Shown piece after piece: positions 1 through 5,285 of a stretch of DNA of 5,285 nt. The stretch's first letter is position 1. Each line of letters starts with the position of its first letter. The translations under genes were made by a program, and so were the position numbers. The notes under the pieces were generated by a model, which did not search any database, was not told the origin of the DNA, and saw nothing but the letters and a program-made list of their open reading frames with translations. The stretch is from Kiritimatiellia bacterium (GTDB taxonomy: Bacteria; Verrucomicrobiota; Kiritimatiellia; RFP12; UBA1067), in NCBI GenBank assembly GCA_017547265.1, contig JAFYQC010000155.1, positions 1 to 5,285 of the forward strand, in the 5' to 3' direction.

Positions 1-14
1 AGGCCATCGCCTGA
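1..14 (+). CDS. Possible 3' end of upstream gene (bL21, rplU, by position), partial
   Basis: Reading from base 3 gives Ala-Ile-Ala and then a TGA stop at 12-14, just upstream of the rpmA Shine-Dalgarno. In most bacteria rplU (ribosomal protein bL21) lies directly before rpmA, and bL21 proteins often end in a short Ile/Gly/Ala-type tail, so these would fit as its last codons. Only three residues are visible, so the identity rests on gene order and not on sequence. The stop overlaps the start of the AAAGGAGG motif, which is typical of tightly packed ribosomal operons. Confidence 0.3.
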
Positions 15-21
15 AAGGAGG
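14..21 (+). promoter_or_regulatory. Shine-Dalgarno for rpmA
   Basis: AAAGGAGG lies six bases before the ATG at 28, a near-perfect anti-16S match at good spacing. It decides the rpmA start. The rpmA frame stays open upstream to the window edge, so without this site a longer N-terminus could not be excluded. Confidence 0.8.
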
Positions 22-27
22 AATGAC

Positions 28-264
28 ATGGCAAGTTCTGCATCTGCGCGAAACGGCCGCGACTCGAACCCGAAGTATCTGGGCGTCAAGGCCTACGACG
101 GCCAGCTCCTCAAGGCTGGCTCGATCATCGTCCGCCAGCGCGGAACCAAGATTCACCCCGGTAAGAACGTCGGCCAGGGCCGCGACTTCACCCTCTTCGC
201 CCTCAAGGACGGCAAGGTGAAGTTCGTCAAGGACGGCAAGGTCGTAACGATCGTCGAGGCCTAA
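28..264 (+). CDS. rpmA: 50S ribosomal protein bL27
   Basis: A 78-residue protein of the large ribosomal subunit; in the family the N-terminal tail reaches towards the peptidyl-transferase centre and helps position tRNA. The family signature is clear: RNGRDSNPK (8-16), LGVK (18-21), then [12 protein letters not shown] (30-41), [16 protein letters not shown] (43-58) and DGKVKF (61-66). It is slightly shorter than E. coli bL27 (85 residues). The N-terminus is unusual: instead of the common MAHKK-x-GG tail it reads [13 protein letters not shown], about three residues shorter and with no lysine before the RNGRDS block. There is also no Firmicutes-type cleavable leader. The start at 28 is fixed by the strong Shine-Dalgarno. 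It lies 27 bases before a small basic gene, probably in the same transcript. Confidence 0.96.
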   Translation: MASSASARNGRDSNPKYLGVKAYDGQLLKAGSIIVRQRGTKIHPGKNVGQGRDFTLFALKDGKVKFVKDGKVVTIVEA

Positions 265-291
265 GCCTCTTAAAAAGAAAGAAGGTTTGAG

Positions 292-504
292 ATGGGTACT
301 GGTCGTACACTCCGCAAGGAATCCCACGTTCGTCCGTGCAAGACGCCGGCCGGCAAGGCCCGCAAGAGCAAGGCTCAGCGCGCGCGCCTCGTGAAGATGG
401 GAATGGATCCCGAGACTGTCGCCAAGATGGGCACCGAGGACGTTCGCGTTCTCGTCCAGCGTCCGACGGTCGTCAAGAAGCTCGTCGCCAAGAAGGCGAA
501 ATAA
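292..504 (+). CDS. Small basic protein of unknown function, downstream of rpmA
   Basis: I do not recognise this 70-residue protein. It is strongly basic: about 20 Lys/Arg against 5 Asp/Glu, concentrated in residues 5-35 and at the Lys-rich C-terminus (61-70). A middle section, MGMDPETVAKMGTEDVRVLVQRP (split 36-46 and 47-58), looks like two short helices around a Gly turn. There is one cysteine (Cys16), no membrane segment and no signal peptide. A GAAGG motif at 281-285 sits six bases before the ATG. Codon use is the same Lys-AAG, Arg-CGC/CGT pattern as rpmA, suggesting high expression. It lies 27 bases after rpmA and ends just before a terminator-like hairpin, so it is likely co-expressed with bL27. 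Charge and context suggest an RNA-binding or ribosome-associated role; this is inference. It is not one of the standard small ribosomal proteins I can recall. Confidence 0.85.
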   Translation: MGTGRTLRKESHVRPCKTPAGKARKSKAQRARLVKMGMDPETVAKMGTEDVRVLVQRPTVVKKLVAKKAK

Positions 505-523
505 GTTAGCTTCGTCCTAAGTT

Positions 524-572
524 CGCTCCGCTGCGTTCGTTCTCTTCGATCGCCGCGGAGCGTTTCTTTTTT
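524..572 (+). terminator. Intrinsic terminator (or attenuator) before prmA
   Basis: CGCTCCGC (524-531) pairs perfectly with GCGGAGCG (555-562). After one mismatch, three further pairs (533-535 with 551-553) close a 15-base loop. The stem is followed immediately by TTTCTTTTTT (563-572). This is the classic layout of a Rho-independent terminator, placed 20 bases after the stop of the 70-residue gene. The T-run touches the AAGGAAAG that serves prmA, so read-through would yield prmA mRNA with its ribosome site at the hairpin base. The loop is long for a terminator, so efficiency is uncertain. Confidence 0.65.
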
Positions 573-586
573 AAGGAAAGAACATC

Positions 587-1561
587 GTGACAAAAGTCTT
601 CTGCAATATTGCGGACGGTCTGGTCGATCCGCTCTTTGAAGTGTTCGACAGTGGGGATTTCATTTTGTCCTCGTACCACGACATCGAAGAGTCGGACACT
701 CAGATGCAGGTCTACCTCGCTGATCCAGCGCAAGCTGGCGAGGCGGCTCGTCGCCTAAAGGACGCGCTCGCGCTTGTCGGCTCCAACGCGCAAGTCGAGA
801 CCTCTGAAGTCCCGGATGAAGACTGGAAGCTTTCGTATCGCCGCCACTTCAAGATCGAGCCAATCGGCCGTCGTCTCGTCACGGTTCCCACTTGGGAGCT
901 TGAGGGCTTTAAGGCATCGGGCGAATTCTCCGATAGGATTCCTCTCGTCCTCGACCCCGGAATGGCGTTCGGCACCGGCAAGCACGAGACGACTCGCGCC
1001 TGCCTCAAATATATCGACGAAATCGCGGAGAACGGGGGATTGGTAGGGGCGCCTCTCCGAGGCGACCGCACTTTGGGCTCTTTTTTGGACATGGGCTGCG
1101 GCTCGGGAATTCTTTCCATCGCCGCGGCGAAGCTTGGCTTTTCACCTGTCGCCGGTTTTGACATTGACGAGGACGCGGTCAATGCATCGCGCGAGAACGC
1201 GGCGCTGAACGGCGTTTCTGTCGACTACCGTCTTTTTGCGCTCGGGAAGGGCGCGGTTACGCTTGACGAGTCGATTGAGGCGGCGAAGGGCGTTTATCCC
1301 GATCTCGCGCTTCAGGGGCGCGATGTTGGTGCTGGAGAAGCGCCGTTTGCTCCGGCCGATTTCGTCGTTGCGAACATCCTTGGACCTCTACTGATCGCCT
1401 TTGCCGACGAGATTGCGGGCTACGCGAAGAAGACGCTGATTGTCTCGGGAATTCTCGAGGAACTCTATCCGGAAGTCCTCGCGGCGTTTCAGTCGCGCGG
1501 CTTTAGAGAGATTTCTCGCAAGACGATCGGCGAGTGGACTACCGGACACCTTTCGCGCTGA
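587..1561 (+). CDS. prmA: Ribosomal protein L11 methyltransferase PrmA
   Basis: A 324-residue cytosolic SAM-dependent enzyme that trimethylates ribosomal protein uL11. The N-terminal substrate-recognition part (about 1-90) is weakly conserved, with the EDW...F linker at 78-88. The catalytic part shows LDPGMAFGTGKHETT (122-136), the SAM-binding motif FLDMGCGSGILSIAAAKLG (166-184), the acidic motif GFDIDEDAV (190-198), VVANILGPLL (260-269), the SGIL strand (287-290) and the terminal EWTTGHLSR. It starts with GTG at 587, supported by AAGGAAAG at 573-580. It is longer than E. coli PrmA (293 residues). The excess comes from an extra loop at about 149-165 before the SAM motif and a longer segment at about 213-257 before the VVANIL motif. 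The first loop contains a DNA palindrome. All key motifs are intact, so it should be active. Confidence 0.95.
   Translation: MTKVFCNIADGLVDPLFEVFDSGDFILSSYHDIEESDTQMQVYLADPAQAGEAARRLKDALALVGSNAQVETSEVPDEDWKLSYRRHFKIEPIGRRLVTVPTWELEGFKASGEFSDRIPLVLDPGMAFGTGKHETTRACLKYIDEIAENGGLVGAPLRGDRTLGSFLDMGCGSGILSIAAAKLGFSPVAGFDIDEDAVNASRENAALNGVSVDYRLFALGKGAVTLDESIEAAKGVYPDLALQGRDVGAGEAPFAPADFVVANILGPLLIAFADEIAGYAKKTLIVSGILEELYPEVLAAFQSRGFREISRKTIGEWTTGHLSR
1047..1067. repeat. Palindromic element inside prmA
   Basis: CGCCTC (1050-1055), a TCC loop and GAGGCG (1059-1064) form a perfect 6-bp stem. Allowing one mismatch (1049/1065), two more pairs extend it to 1047-1067. It sits in the DNA for the extra loop of PrmA (residues about 149-165) that E. 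coli PrmA lacks, about 13 residues or 39 bases longer. The reading frame is kept. This resembles a small REP-like palindrome inserted in frame. No second copy is seen in the window, so repeat status is unproven. Confidence 0.45.
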
Positions 1562-1616
1562 CGTTGCGTGCAGCATATCGCCGTCGCTCTTTCAAGTAGC
1601 GCGGATTGCGCGATTA

Positions 1617-1663
1617 TGGTATACTTCATGCCAATAATGTTGATATGCGTCGCGTTGTATAAT
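1617..1663 (+). promoter_or_regulatory. Candidate promoter region for nfo and the following methyltransferase gene
   Basis: Two -10-like boxes stand out in the gap after prmA. TGGTATACT (1617-1625) is an extended -10 (TGnTATAnT form). A perfect TATAAT at 1658-1663 lies 20 bases before the preferred nfo ATG at 1683. Neither has a good -35 at 16-18 bp; a TTGATA at 1640-1645 is only 12 bp from the TATAAT. If the second box is used, the nfo message would have a leader of only about a dozen bases. The assignment is by resemblance to sigma-70 sites only, and the organism's own consensus is unknown. Confidence 0.4.
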
Positions 1664-1682
1664 CATGAAGTCCTGCAAGCCA

Positions 1683-2555
1683 ATGAAAATAGGGTGTCAT
1701 CTTAGTGCGTCGGGGGGCTATCTCGCCATGGGGCAGACGGCCGTCTCGATTGGTGCGAATGTATTTCAGTTCTTCACTCGCAATCCGCGCGGCGGCGCGG
1801 CGAAGCCGCTGGACAAGGGCGATGTTGCCGCGTTTCTCGACTTTGCCGCGGCGAATGGCATTGGCCCGATTCTCGCCCATGCGCCCTACACGCTGAACGC
1901 GGCAGGCGCCGAGCCGCGCGTAAGGGAGTTTGCCGAGGAGGTAATGTCAGACGACTTGGATCGCCTTGAACATACTCCGGGCGCGATGTACAACTTTCAT
2001 CCTGGCAGCCATGTCGGGCAGGGCGCTGAAGAGGGAATCAACCTCATATCTGGAATGGTCTCGCGCATTCTCCTTCGCTGGCTCGATGCACACGGCGGGA
2101 AACTTCCCTCCACGACAATACTCCTCGAAACCATGTCCGGAAAAGGCAGCGAGGTCGGTAGAGATTTTGCCGAGGTCCGCGCAATCATTGATGCAACTGA
2201 GTCAAAACTCCCAACACGAGGTGACATTATTGGAGTCTGCCTCGATACATGCCATGTCTGGGACGGTGGCTACGACATTGTAAACGACCTTGACGGAGTC
2301 CTTGCGGAGTTTGACAGAATCGTCGGGCTTGAGCGTCTCAAGGCGATCCATCTCAACGATTCTATGAATGTCCTCGGCGCGCACAAGGACCGCCACGAGA
2401 AGATTGGCAAGGGAAAAATCGGGCTTGATGCGCTTATGCGCGTCGTGAACCATCCGAAGCTGAAGGATTTGCCGTTCTATCTTGAGACTCCGTGCGACCT
2501 GCAGGGATACCGCGACGAGATTGCGCTCATAAAGAAACTAAGGAGTGGCTCATGA
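1683..2555 (+). CDS. nfo: Deoxyribonuclease IV (endonuclease IV), AP endonuclease
   Basis: A 290-residue TIM-barrel, three-zinc enzyme of base-excision repair that cuts 5' of abasic sites and removes blocked 3' ends. All nine metal ligands expected from E. coli Nfo can be matched: His66 (LAHAPY), His106 (NFHPGSH), Glu149 (LLETMSGKG), Asp188 and His191 (CLDTCH), His223 (AIHLNDS), Asp236 and His238 (KDRHEKIG), Glu268 (FYLETP). Length is normal (E. coli 285). An ATG at 1665 is also in frame, but it adds only MKSCKP before the family-typical [10 protein letters not shown] and lies one base after a perfect TATAAT, so I prefer the start at 1683. No Shine-Dalgarno precedes either start. The stop overlaps the start of the next gene (ATGA), so the two are probably translated together. 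Confidence 0.96.
   Translation: MKIGCHLSASGGYLAMGQTAVSIGANVFQFFTRNPRGGAAKPLDKGDVAAFLDFAAANGIGPILAHAPYTLNAAGAEPRVREFAEEVMSDDLDRLEHTPGAMYNFHPGSHVGQGAEEGINLISGMVSRILLRWLDAHGGKLPSTTILLETMSGKGSEVGRDFAEVRAIIDATESKLPTRGDIIGVCLDTCHVWDGGYDIVNDLDGVLAEFDRIVGLERLKAIHLNDSMNVLGAHKDRHEKIGKGKIGLDALMRVVNHPKLKDLPFYLETPCDLQGYRDEIALIKKLRSGS
2540..2545 (+). promoter_or_regulatory. Shine-Dalgarno fixing the methyltransferase start
   Basis: AAGGAG lies inside the end of nfo, six bases before the ATG at 2552. It supports that start over an in-frame ATG at 2492, which would add 20 residues lying entirely within nfo codons and unlike any TRAM domain. Confidence 0.75.
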
Positions 2556-3742
2556 CTTCAACGGTCTATATTGCGAAGAACGTCTATGGCGGCGACGGAC
2601 TCGGGCGACTTGGTGACGGACGCGTTGTTTTCGTTCCAGGTGCATGGGCTGGCGAGCAGGTCAAGGCGGAGATCGTCGAGGAGAAGCGCAACTACGTAAA
2701 GGCAAAACTTGTCGAGGTTGTTGAAAAATCTCCCGACCGCGGCGAATGTGCCGCGGAGCGCGTTGTGCCCGGAATGGTCTACGCCAATCTCTCCTACGAT
2801 GGGGAGCTTAAGGCGAAGGAGAGCCAGCTTAAGGAGTTCCTCGAACGCGCTCGCATTGAAGTGCCTGAATTCGTTTCTGCAAGGGGTGGCTCCGAGTTCA
2901 ACTACCGCAACAAGGTCGTATACCACTTTGCGAAATACGGCAATACCTGGCGCATTGGTTACCGCACCGAGCCGTCGCACGAAATCGTAGATGTCGCAGA
3001 AGATCCTCTTGCGCGTCCCGAGATCAACGCGAAGCTCGGCGAGATACGTCGCGCCGTTACGACGCTGTTGACGACGGGCCCGATTCAGGTACGCAAGGAC
3101 ACCGAGCGCAAGGGAAGCGTGACAGTTCGCTGGACGAAGAAGAGCGGCGTCAAGTGGTGGATAGGCGACGCTCCGAAGGACTTAGTTCTGAAGGAGACGA
3201 CTTGCGGCCTCGACTTCGAAGTTCCCGCAGACGGGTTCTACCAGGTGAACACCGACGTCGGAGAGGAACTTGCTAAAGCGGTCGTGGCCGAATACAAGAA
3301 GGGCGCGACTGAAGCGCCGGAAGTCCTCGACCTCTACTGCGGCGTAGGCGTGCTGGGGCTTTGCTGCAAGCCGCCGCGGCTGACGGGCATAGAGTCCGGG
3401 CGTCAGGCGATAGAGTTTGCGAAGCGCAATGCGGCCGCGCAAAAGGCGGCGGACGCGCGGTTCTTTTCCGAGCAGGTCGGGCGCAACGTCGGTCGTATAA
3501 AGATCGGGCCGAAGACGACGGTAATCGTCGATCCGCCGCGTGGCGGGCTCGAGCCGAATGTCCCTAAGTGGCTTGCCGCGTCAAATGCGCCGCGCATCCT
3601 CTATGTCTCGTGCGATCCTGCGACAATGACGCGCGACCTCAGGACGCTTTTGCGCTCCTACACAGTCGAGTCGGTCCGCTGGTTCAATATGTTCCCGCGC
3701 ACTGCCCGCTTCGAGACGCTCGTCACGCTAAGAAAATCGTAG
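2552..3742 (+). CDS. TRAM-domain RNA (uracil-5-)-methyltransferase, RlmD/RlmC/TrmA superfamily
   Basis: A 396-residue SAM-dependent enzyme that makes 5-methyluridine in rRNA or tRNA. Residues 1-58 form a TRAM RNA-binding domain ([23 protein letters not shown] pattern, 13-35). YRNKVVYHF (118-126) and FYQVNTD (229-235) are family blocks. The SAM site is [11 protein letters not shown] (260-270), then IVDPPRGGL (325-333). The catalytic nucleophile is Cys354 in [12 protein letters not shown] (352-363), and the general-base Glu388 is in FETLV. The four cysteines that hold a [4Fe-4S] cluster in RlmD are not there: only Cys66 falls in the region, [11 protein letters not shown] (72-82) replaces the C-x-x-C block, and the position of the fourth cysteine is acidic (about 149-151). 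Which RNA it methylates therefore cannot be told: a TRAM domain suggests rRNA, cluster absence resembles TrmA. It overlaps nfo by 4 bases. Confidence 0.88.
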   Translation: MTSTVYIAKNVYGGDGLGRLGDGRVVFVPGAWAGEQVKAEIVEEKRNYVKAKLVEVVEKSPDRGECAAERVVPGMVYANLSYDGELKAKESQLKEFLERARIEVPEFVSARGGSEFNYRNKVVYHFAKYGNTWRIGYRTEPSHEIVDVAEDPLARPEINAKLGEIRRAVTTLLTTGPIQVRKDTERKGSVTVRWTKKSGVKWWIGDAPKDLVLKETTCGLDFEVPADGFYQVNTDVGEELAKAVVAEYKKGATEAPEVLDLYCGVGVLGLCCKPPRLTGIESGRQAIEFAKRNAAAQKAADARFFSEQVGRNVGRIKIGPKTTVIVDPPRGGLEPNVPKWLAASNAPRILYVSCDPATMTRDLRTLLRSYTVESVRWFNMFPRTARFETLVTLRKS

Positions 3743-3751
3743 GTTTCGGCA

Positions 3752-4807
3752 TCAGCCCTTGAAGAAGCCCTTGAAGGCGCTGGCCATGTCGGGGCCCTCG
3801 GTTTCCCTGTCCTTGCTCGCCGCCTTGAATAGCTCCGCGCATTTTCCGCAGTGGGTGCAGTTGTCGGCGTTGGCGCAGTCACGCACCTGAGGCCATAAGG
3901 GCGATGCTCCAAGCGACTTGTTGTCGATGGACTTCGGGAACCGGTAGAAGGGGTCCATTATCTCGGCGAGATCACCGTCGTACGAGCACGAGGCGTATGC
4001 GGCGATTATCTTGTCCGGATGTGGATGTCGTCTTGTCGCCAGCTTTACGACGCCGACGTATGGTTCGTAGAGCGGCAAGTCTTCGGGACGAATCCATATT
4101 CCCCGCATGAACTCCTCGTATCCGCCGCGCTCGAACACCGTGCGGCACAGGAAATTCGTGAAGCCGAATTTCTCCGCTGCCGCGGACTGCCCGACGCGGT
4201 TGTGCCCATGCAGGTTGTTGTGAAAGGTGTGGAACGGGCAGTTGTGGAGGCACCCTGAATTTACCTGCATGCCCATCATCTTTCCGTGCGCCTTTGCCCA
4301 GCCAGACATTTCCTTGATGTAGTCGAGCCGCCTATGCGCGTTGCGGCCGGCGTAGAACGAATCGAACAGATCTTCGACATAGCCGAGCGCGCCGGTCGTG
4401 GCGATGTCCATGTTGATGCTGAACCTGATCTTCAGGGAAGGGAATCGCGTCCTTACCACTTTTGCGATAAACGGTGAGGTCGTGGTCAGGTGGTTCGGGA
4501 AGAGCCCCTTGGAATCCATCTCGTTCAGTTTCTCCGTCACGAGATCTGCGAGCGTCTCCGTCATCGAGATGTCGCCGTAGCAGTTTGCGTTGAAGATGGT
4601 GTCCAGCTCGATTCCATTCTCTCTTGCCCACCGCAGGTCGGCGATGATTCTTTCGCGGCGCTCGTCCGTCCAGTCGTCCATCGGCCTTGAGGCGGCCACG
4701 CCCGGCCATGCGAAGAATACCTCCTTGATCCTTTCAACGTATGGGGCGCAGATATCTCTGAACGACATGTTGTCGAACCATCCTACCGCAAGTTTTCGAT
4801 TAGACAT
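3752..4807 (-). CDS. U32-peptidase-like, cysteine-rich putative iron-sulfur protein
   Basis: A 351-residue soluble protein with no signal peptide or membrane segment. Its layout suggests a TIM barrel like the U32 'peptidase' superfamily (UbiU/UbiV, TrhP, RlhA): an N-terminal strand KLAVGWFDN (5-13), a central NSGCLHNCPFHTFHNN block (183-198), and a WIRPEDLPLYEP...VKLATR block (238-259), matching the family's 'IRPEDL...KIxGR' pattern. Cysteines fall in two groups: Cys186/Cys190 with Cys221 and Cys274, and a C-terminal C-x5-C-x2-C-x2-C (Cys311, 317, 320, 323). Either could bind an Fe-S cluster; the second is ferredoxin-like. A radical-SAM C-x3-C-x2-C is absent. Known superfamily members mostly act in RNA or ubiquinone hydroxylation, but I cannot assign a substrate. 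The start is supported by GGAGG eight bases upstream. It converges on the preceding methyltransferase gene with 9 bases between the stops. Confidence 0.6.
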   Translation of the reverse strand: MSNRKLAVGWFDNMSFRDICAPYVERIKEVFFAWPGVAASRPMDDWTDERRERIIADLRWARENGIELDTIFNANCYGDISMTETLADLVTEKLNEMDSKGLFPNHLTTTSPFIAKVVRTRFPSLKIRFSINMDIATTGALGYVEDLFDSFYAGRNAHRRLDYIKEMSGWAKAHGKMMGMQVNSGCLHNCPFHTFHNNLHGHNRVGQSAAAEKFGFTNFLCRTVFERGGYEEFMRGIWIRPEDLPLYEPYVGVVKLATRRHPHPDKIIAAYASCSYDGDLAEIMDPFYRFPKSIDNKSLGASPLWPQVRDCANADNCTHCGKCAELFKAASKDRETEGPDMASAFKGFFKG

Positions 4808-4815
4808 TGTTCACG

Positions 4816-4820
4816 CCTCC
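4816..4820 (-). promoter_or_regulatory. Shine-Dalgarno for the U32-like gene
   Basis: On the minus strand GGAGG lies eight bases before the ATG whose complement is at 4805-4807. This supports the start giving MSNRKLAVGW. The rest of the 71-base gap to the upstream protease gene shows no clear terminator, leaving co-transcription open. Confidence 0.7.
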
Positions 4821-4878
4821 AAAGTTTTTAACGCCGTTGTAAATAGCGGGGTTCACATGTCGTTTGTCGGGCTTAAGT

Positions 4879-5285
4879 TCAAGAGGGAACGACGAAGAGA
4901 AGGACAAGGTTCGTCAGGTTGAAGAGAGCGTGGTTTAGCATCGGGCACCAGATGCGGTCGGTCTTCCTGTACAGCCAGCACTGCGCGAGACCGAAGAAGA
5001 AAAGCGCGAGAAAAGCATTCGAGAGCGGCAGCCACTTGAATCCGCCGCTTTTCGCAAGTGCCATGTAGTCAATGTAGTGCGCCGCTGAGAAAGCTGCGGA
5101 CGATGCCACGGCGAAAGCCCAGGCCGCGGCGGATTTGCCGCGGGAGAGGAACTTGACGGGCAGCCGCCATCCGAGCCAGCGGAACAATGCCTCCTCGAGC
5201 GCCGGGGCCTGCAGCAGCACCTGGAGGAGCAGCGAGACGACCACCTTGAAGTACTGCATGTTGTCGAAGGCATGGAGCAGGTAGC
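4879..5285 (-). CDS. CPBP/CAAX-type intramembrane metalloprotease, N-terminus cut by window edge
   Basis: A membrane protein with the three CPBP (Abi/Rce1-like) motifs in order. Numbering from an internal Met at 5259: EEALFR with Glu22, Glu23 and Arg27; FSAAHY with Phe57 and His61; and HALFN with His110 and Asn114. These glutamates and histidines are the metal/catalytic residues of the family. Hydrophobic segments at about 5-20, 43-60, 82-97 and 111-125 fit transmembrane helices. The frame stays open to the window edge, adding YLLHAFDN before that Met. There is no Shine-Dalgarno at the Met, and full CPBP proteins usually have further upstream helices, so the gene very likely begins outside the window. 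Family members process prenylated proteins, bacteriocin-type peptides or other membrane substrates; the target here is unknown. The stop is 71 bases before the U32-like gene on the same strand, possibly one operon. Confidence 0.82.
   Translation of the reverse strand, partial: YLLHAFDNMQYFKVVVSLLLQVLLQAPALEEALFRWLGWRLPVKFLSRGKSAAAWAFAVASSAAFSAAHYIDYMALAKSGGFKWLPLSNAFLALFFFGLAQCWLYRKTDRIWCPMLNHALFNLTNLVLLFVVPS

Noticed and set aside
712..1182. Long minus-strand open frame (156 codons) opposite prmA
   Set aside because: It is antisense to a clearly conserved prmA in a GC-rich gene; its Ser/Arg/Pro-rich composition is typical of a shadow frame and no start signal is evident.
1573..1648. Seven-base inverted repeat GCATATC / GATATGC in the prmA-nfo gap
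   Set aside because: It is short and 62 bases apart with no T-run; chance is a sufficient explanation.
2558..2980. Minus-strand open frame (140 codons) opposite the m5U methyltransferase gene
   Set aside because: It fully overlaps the TRAM domain coding region of a recognised gene and its product resembles no family I know.
3743..3751. Bidirectional terminator between the convergent genes
   Set aside because: Only nine bases separate the stops and I see no stem with T-runs around them.
3758..3778. Tandem GCCCTTGAAG repeat near the 3' end of the U32-like gene
   Set aside because: It encodes the FKGFFKG tail; two short copies in coding DNA are not evidence of a repeat element.
4332..4709. 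Minus-strand open frame (125 codons) inside the U32-like gene
   Set aside because: It is an alternative frame of the same strand and rich in Arg/Gly/Asp; the in-frame U32-like protein explains the region.

Overview
This is an ordinary-looking bacterial chromosomal window, GC-rich and tightly packed, dominated by translation and DNA-maintenance genes. Nothing plasmid-like, phage-like or CRISPR-like is visible. The lineage cannot be fixed from the sequence alone. bL27 lacking the usual lysine-rich tail, a small basic protein in the slot after rpmA, and a cysteine-rich U32-like protein make me lean weakly towards the Verrucomicrobiota/Kiritimatiellota/Lentisphaerota side of the PVC group, but this is a guess.

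Left, plus strand (1-1561): the probable last codons of the gene before rpmA (expected to be rplU), then rpmA (bL27), then an unrecognised 70-residue, strongly basic protein with a good Shine-Dalgarno, then a hairpin plus T-run that looks like an intrinsic terminator, then prmA, the methyltransferase for ribosomal protein L11. prmA carries an in-frame extra loop whose DNA contains a palindrome resembling a small dispersed repeat that has settled inside the coding sequence.

Middle, plus strand (1562-3742): a roughly 120-base gap with AT-rich promoter-like hexamers precedes nfo (endonuclease IV, all nine metal ligands present). It overlaps by an ATGA junction with a TRAM-domain RNA m5U methyltransferase of the RlmD/TrmA superfamily that has lost the usual iron-sulfur cysteines. 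These two are probably translationally coupled.

Right, minus strand (3752-5285): convergent to the above with only 9 bases between stop codons. Reading leftwards from the right edge, there is a CPBP/CAAX-type membrane protease cut by the window end, then after 71 bases a 351-residue cysteine-rich protein of the U32-peptidase-like type, with two cysteine groups suggestive of iron-sulfur binding. They may be co-transcribed.

No clear new multi-gene system is evident. The items most worth a second look are the 70-residue basic protein beside rpmA, the palindromic insert in prmA, the atypical bL27 tail, the cluster-less m5U methyltransferase, and the U32-like cysteine protein.
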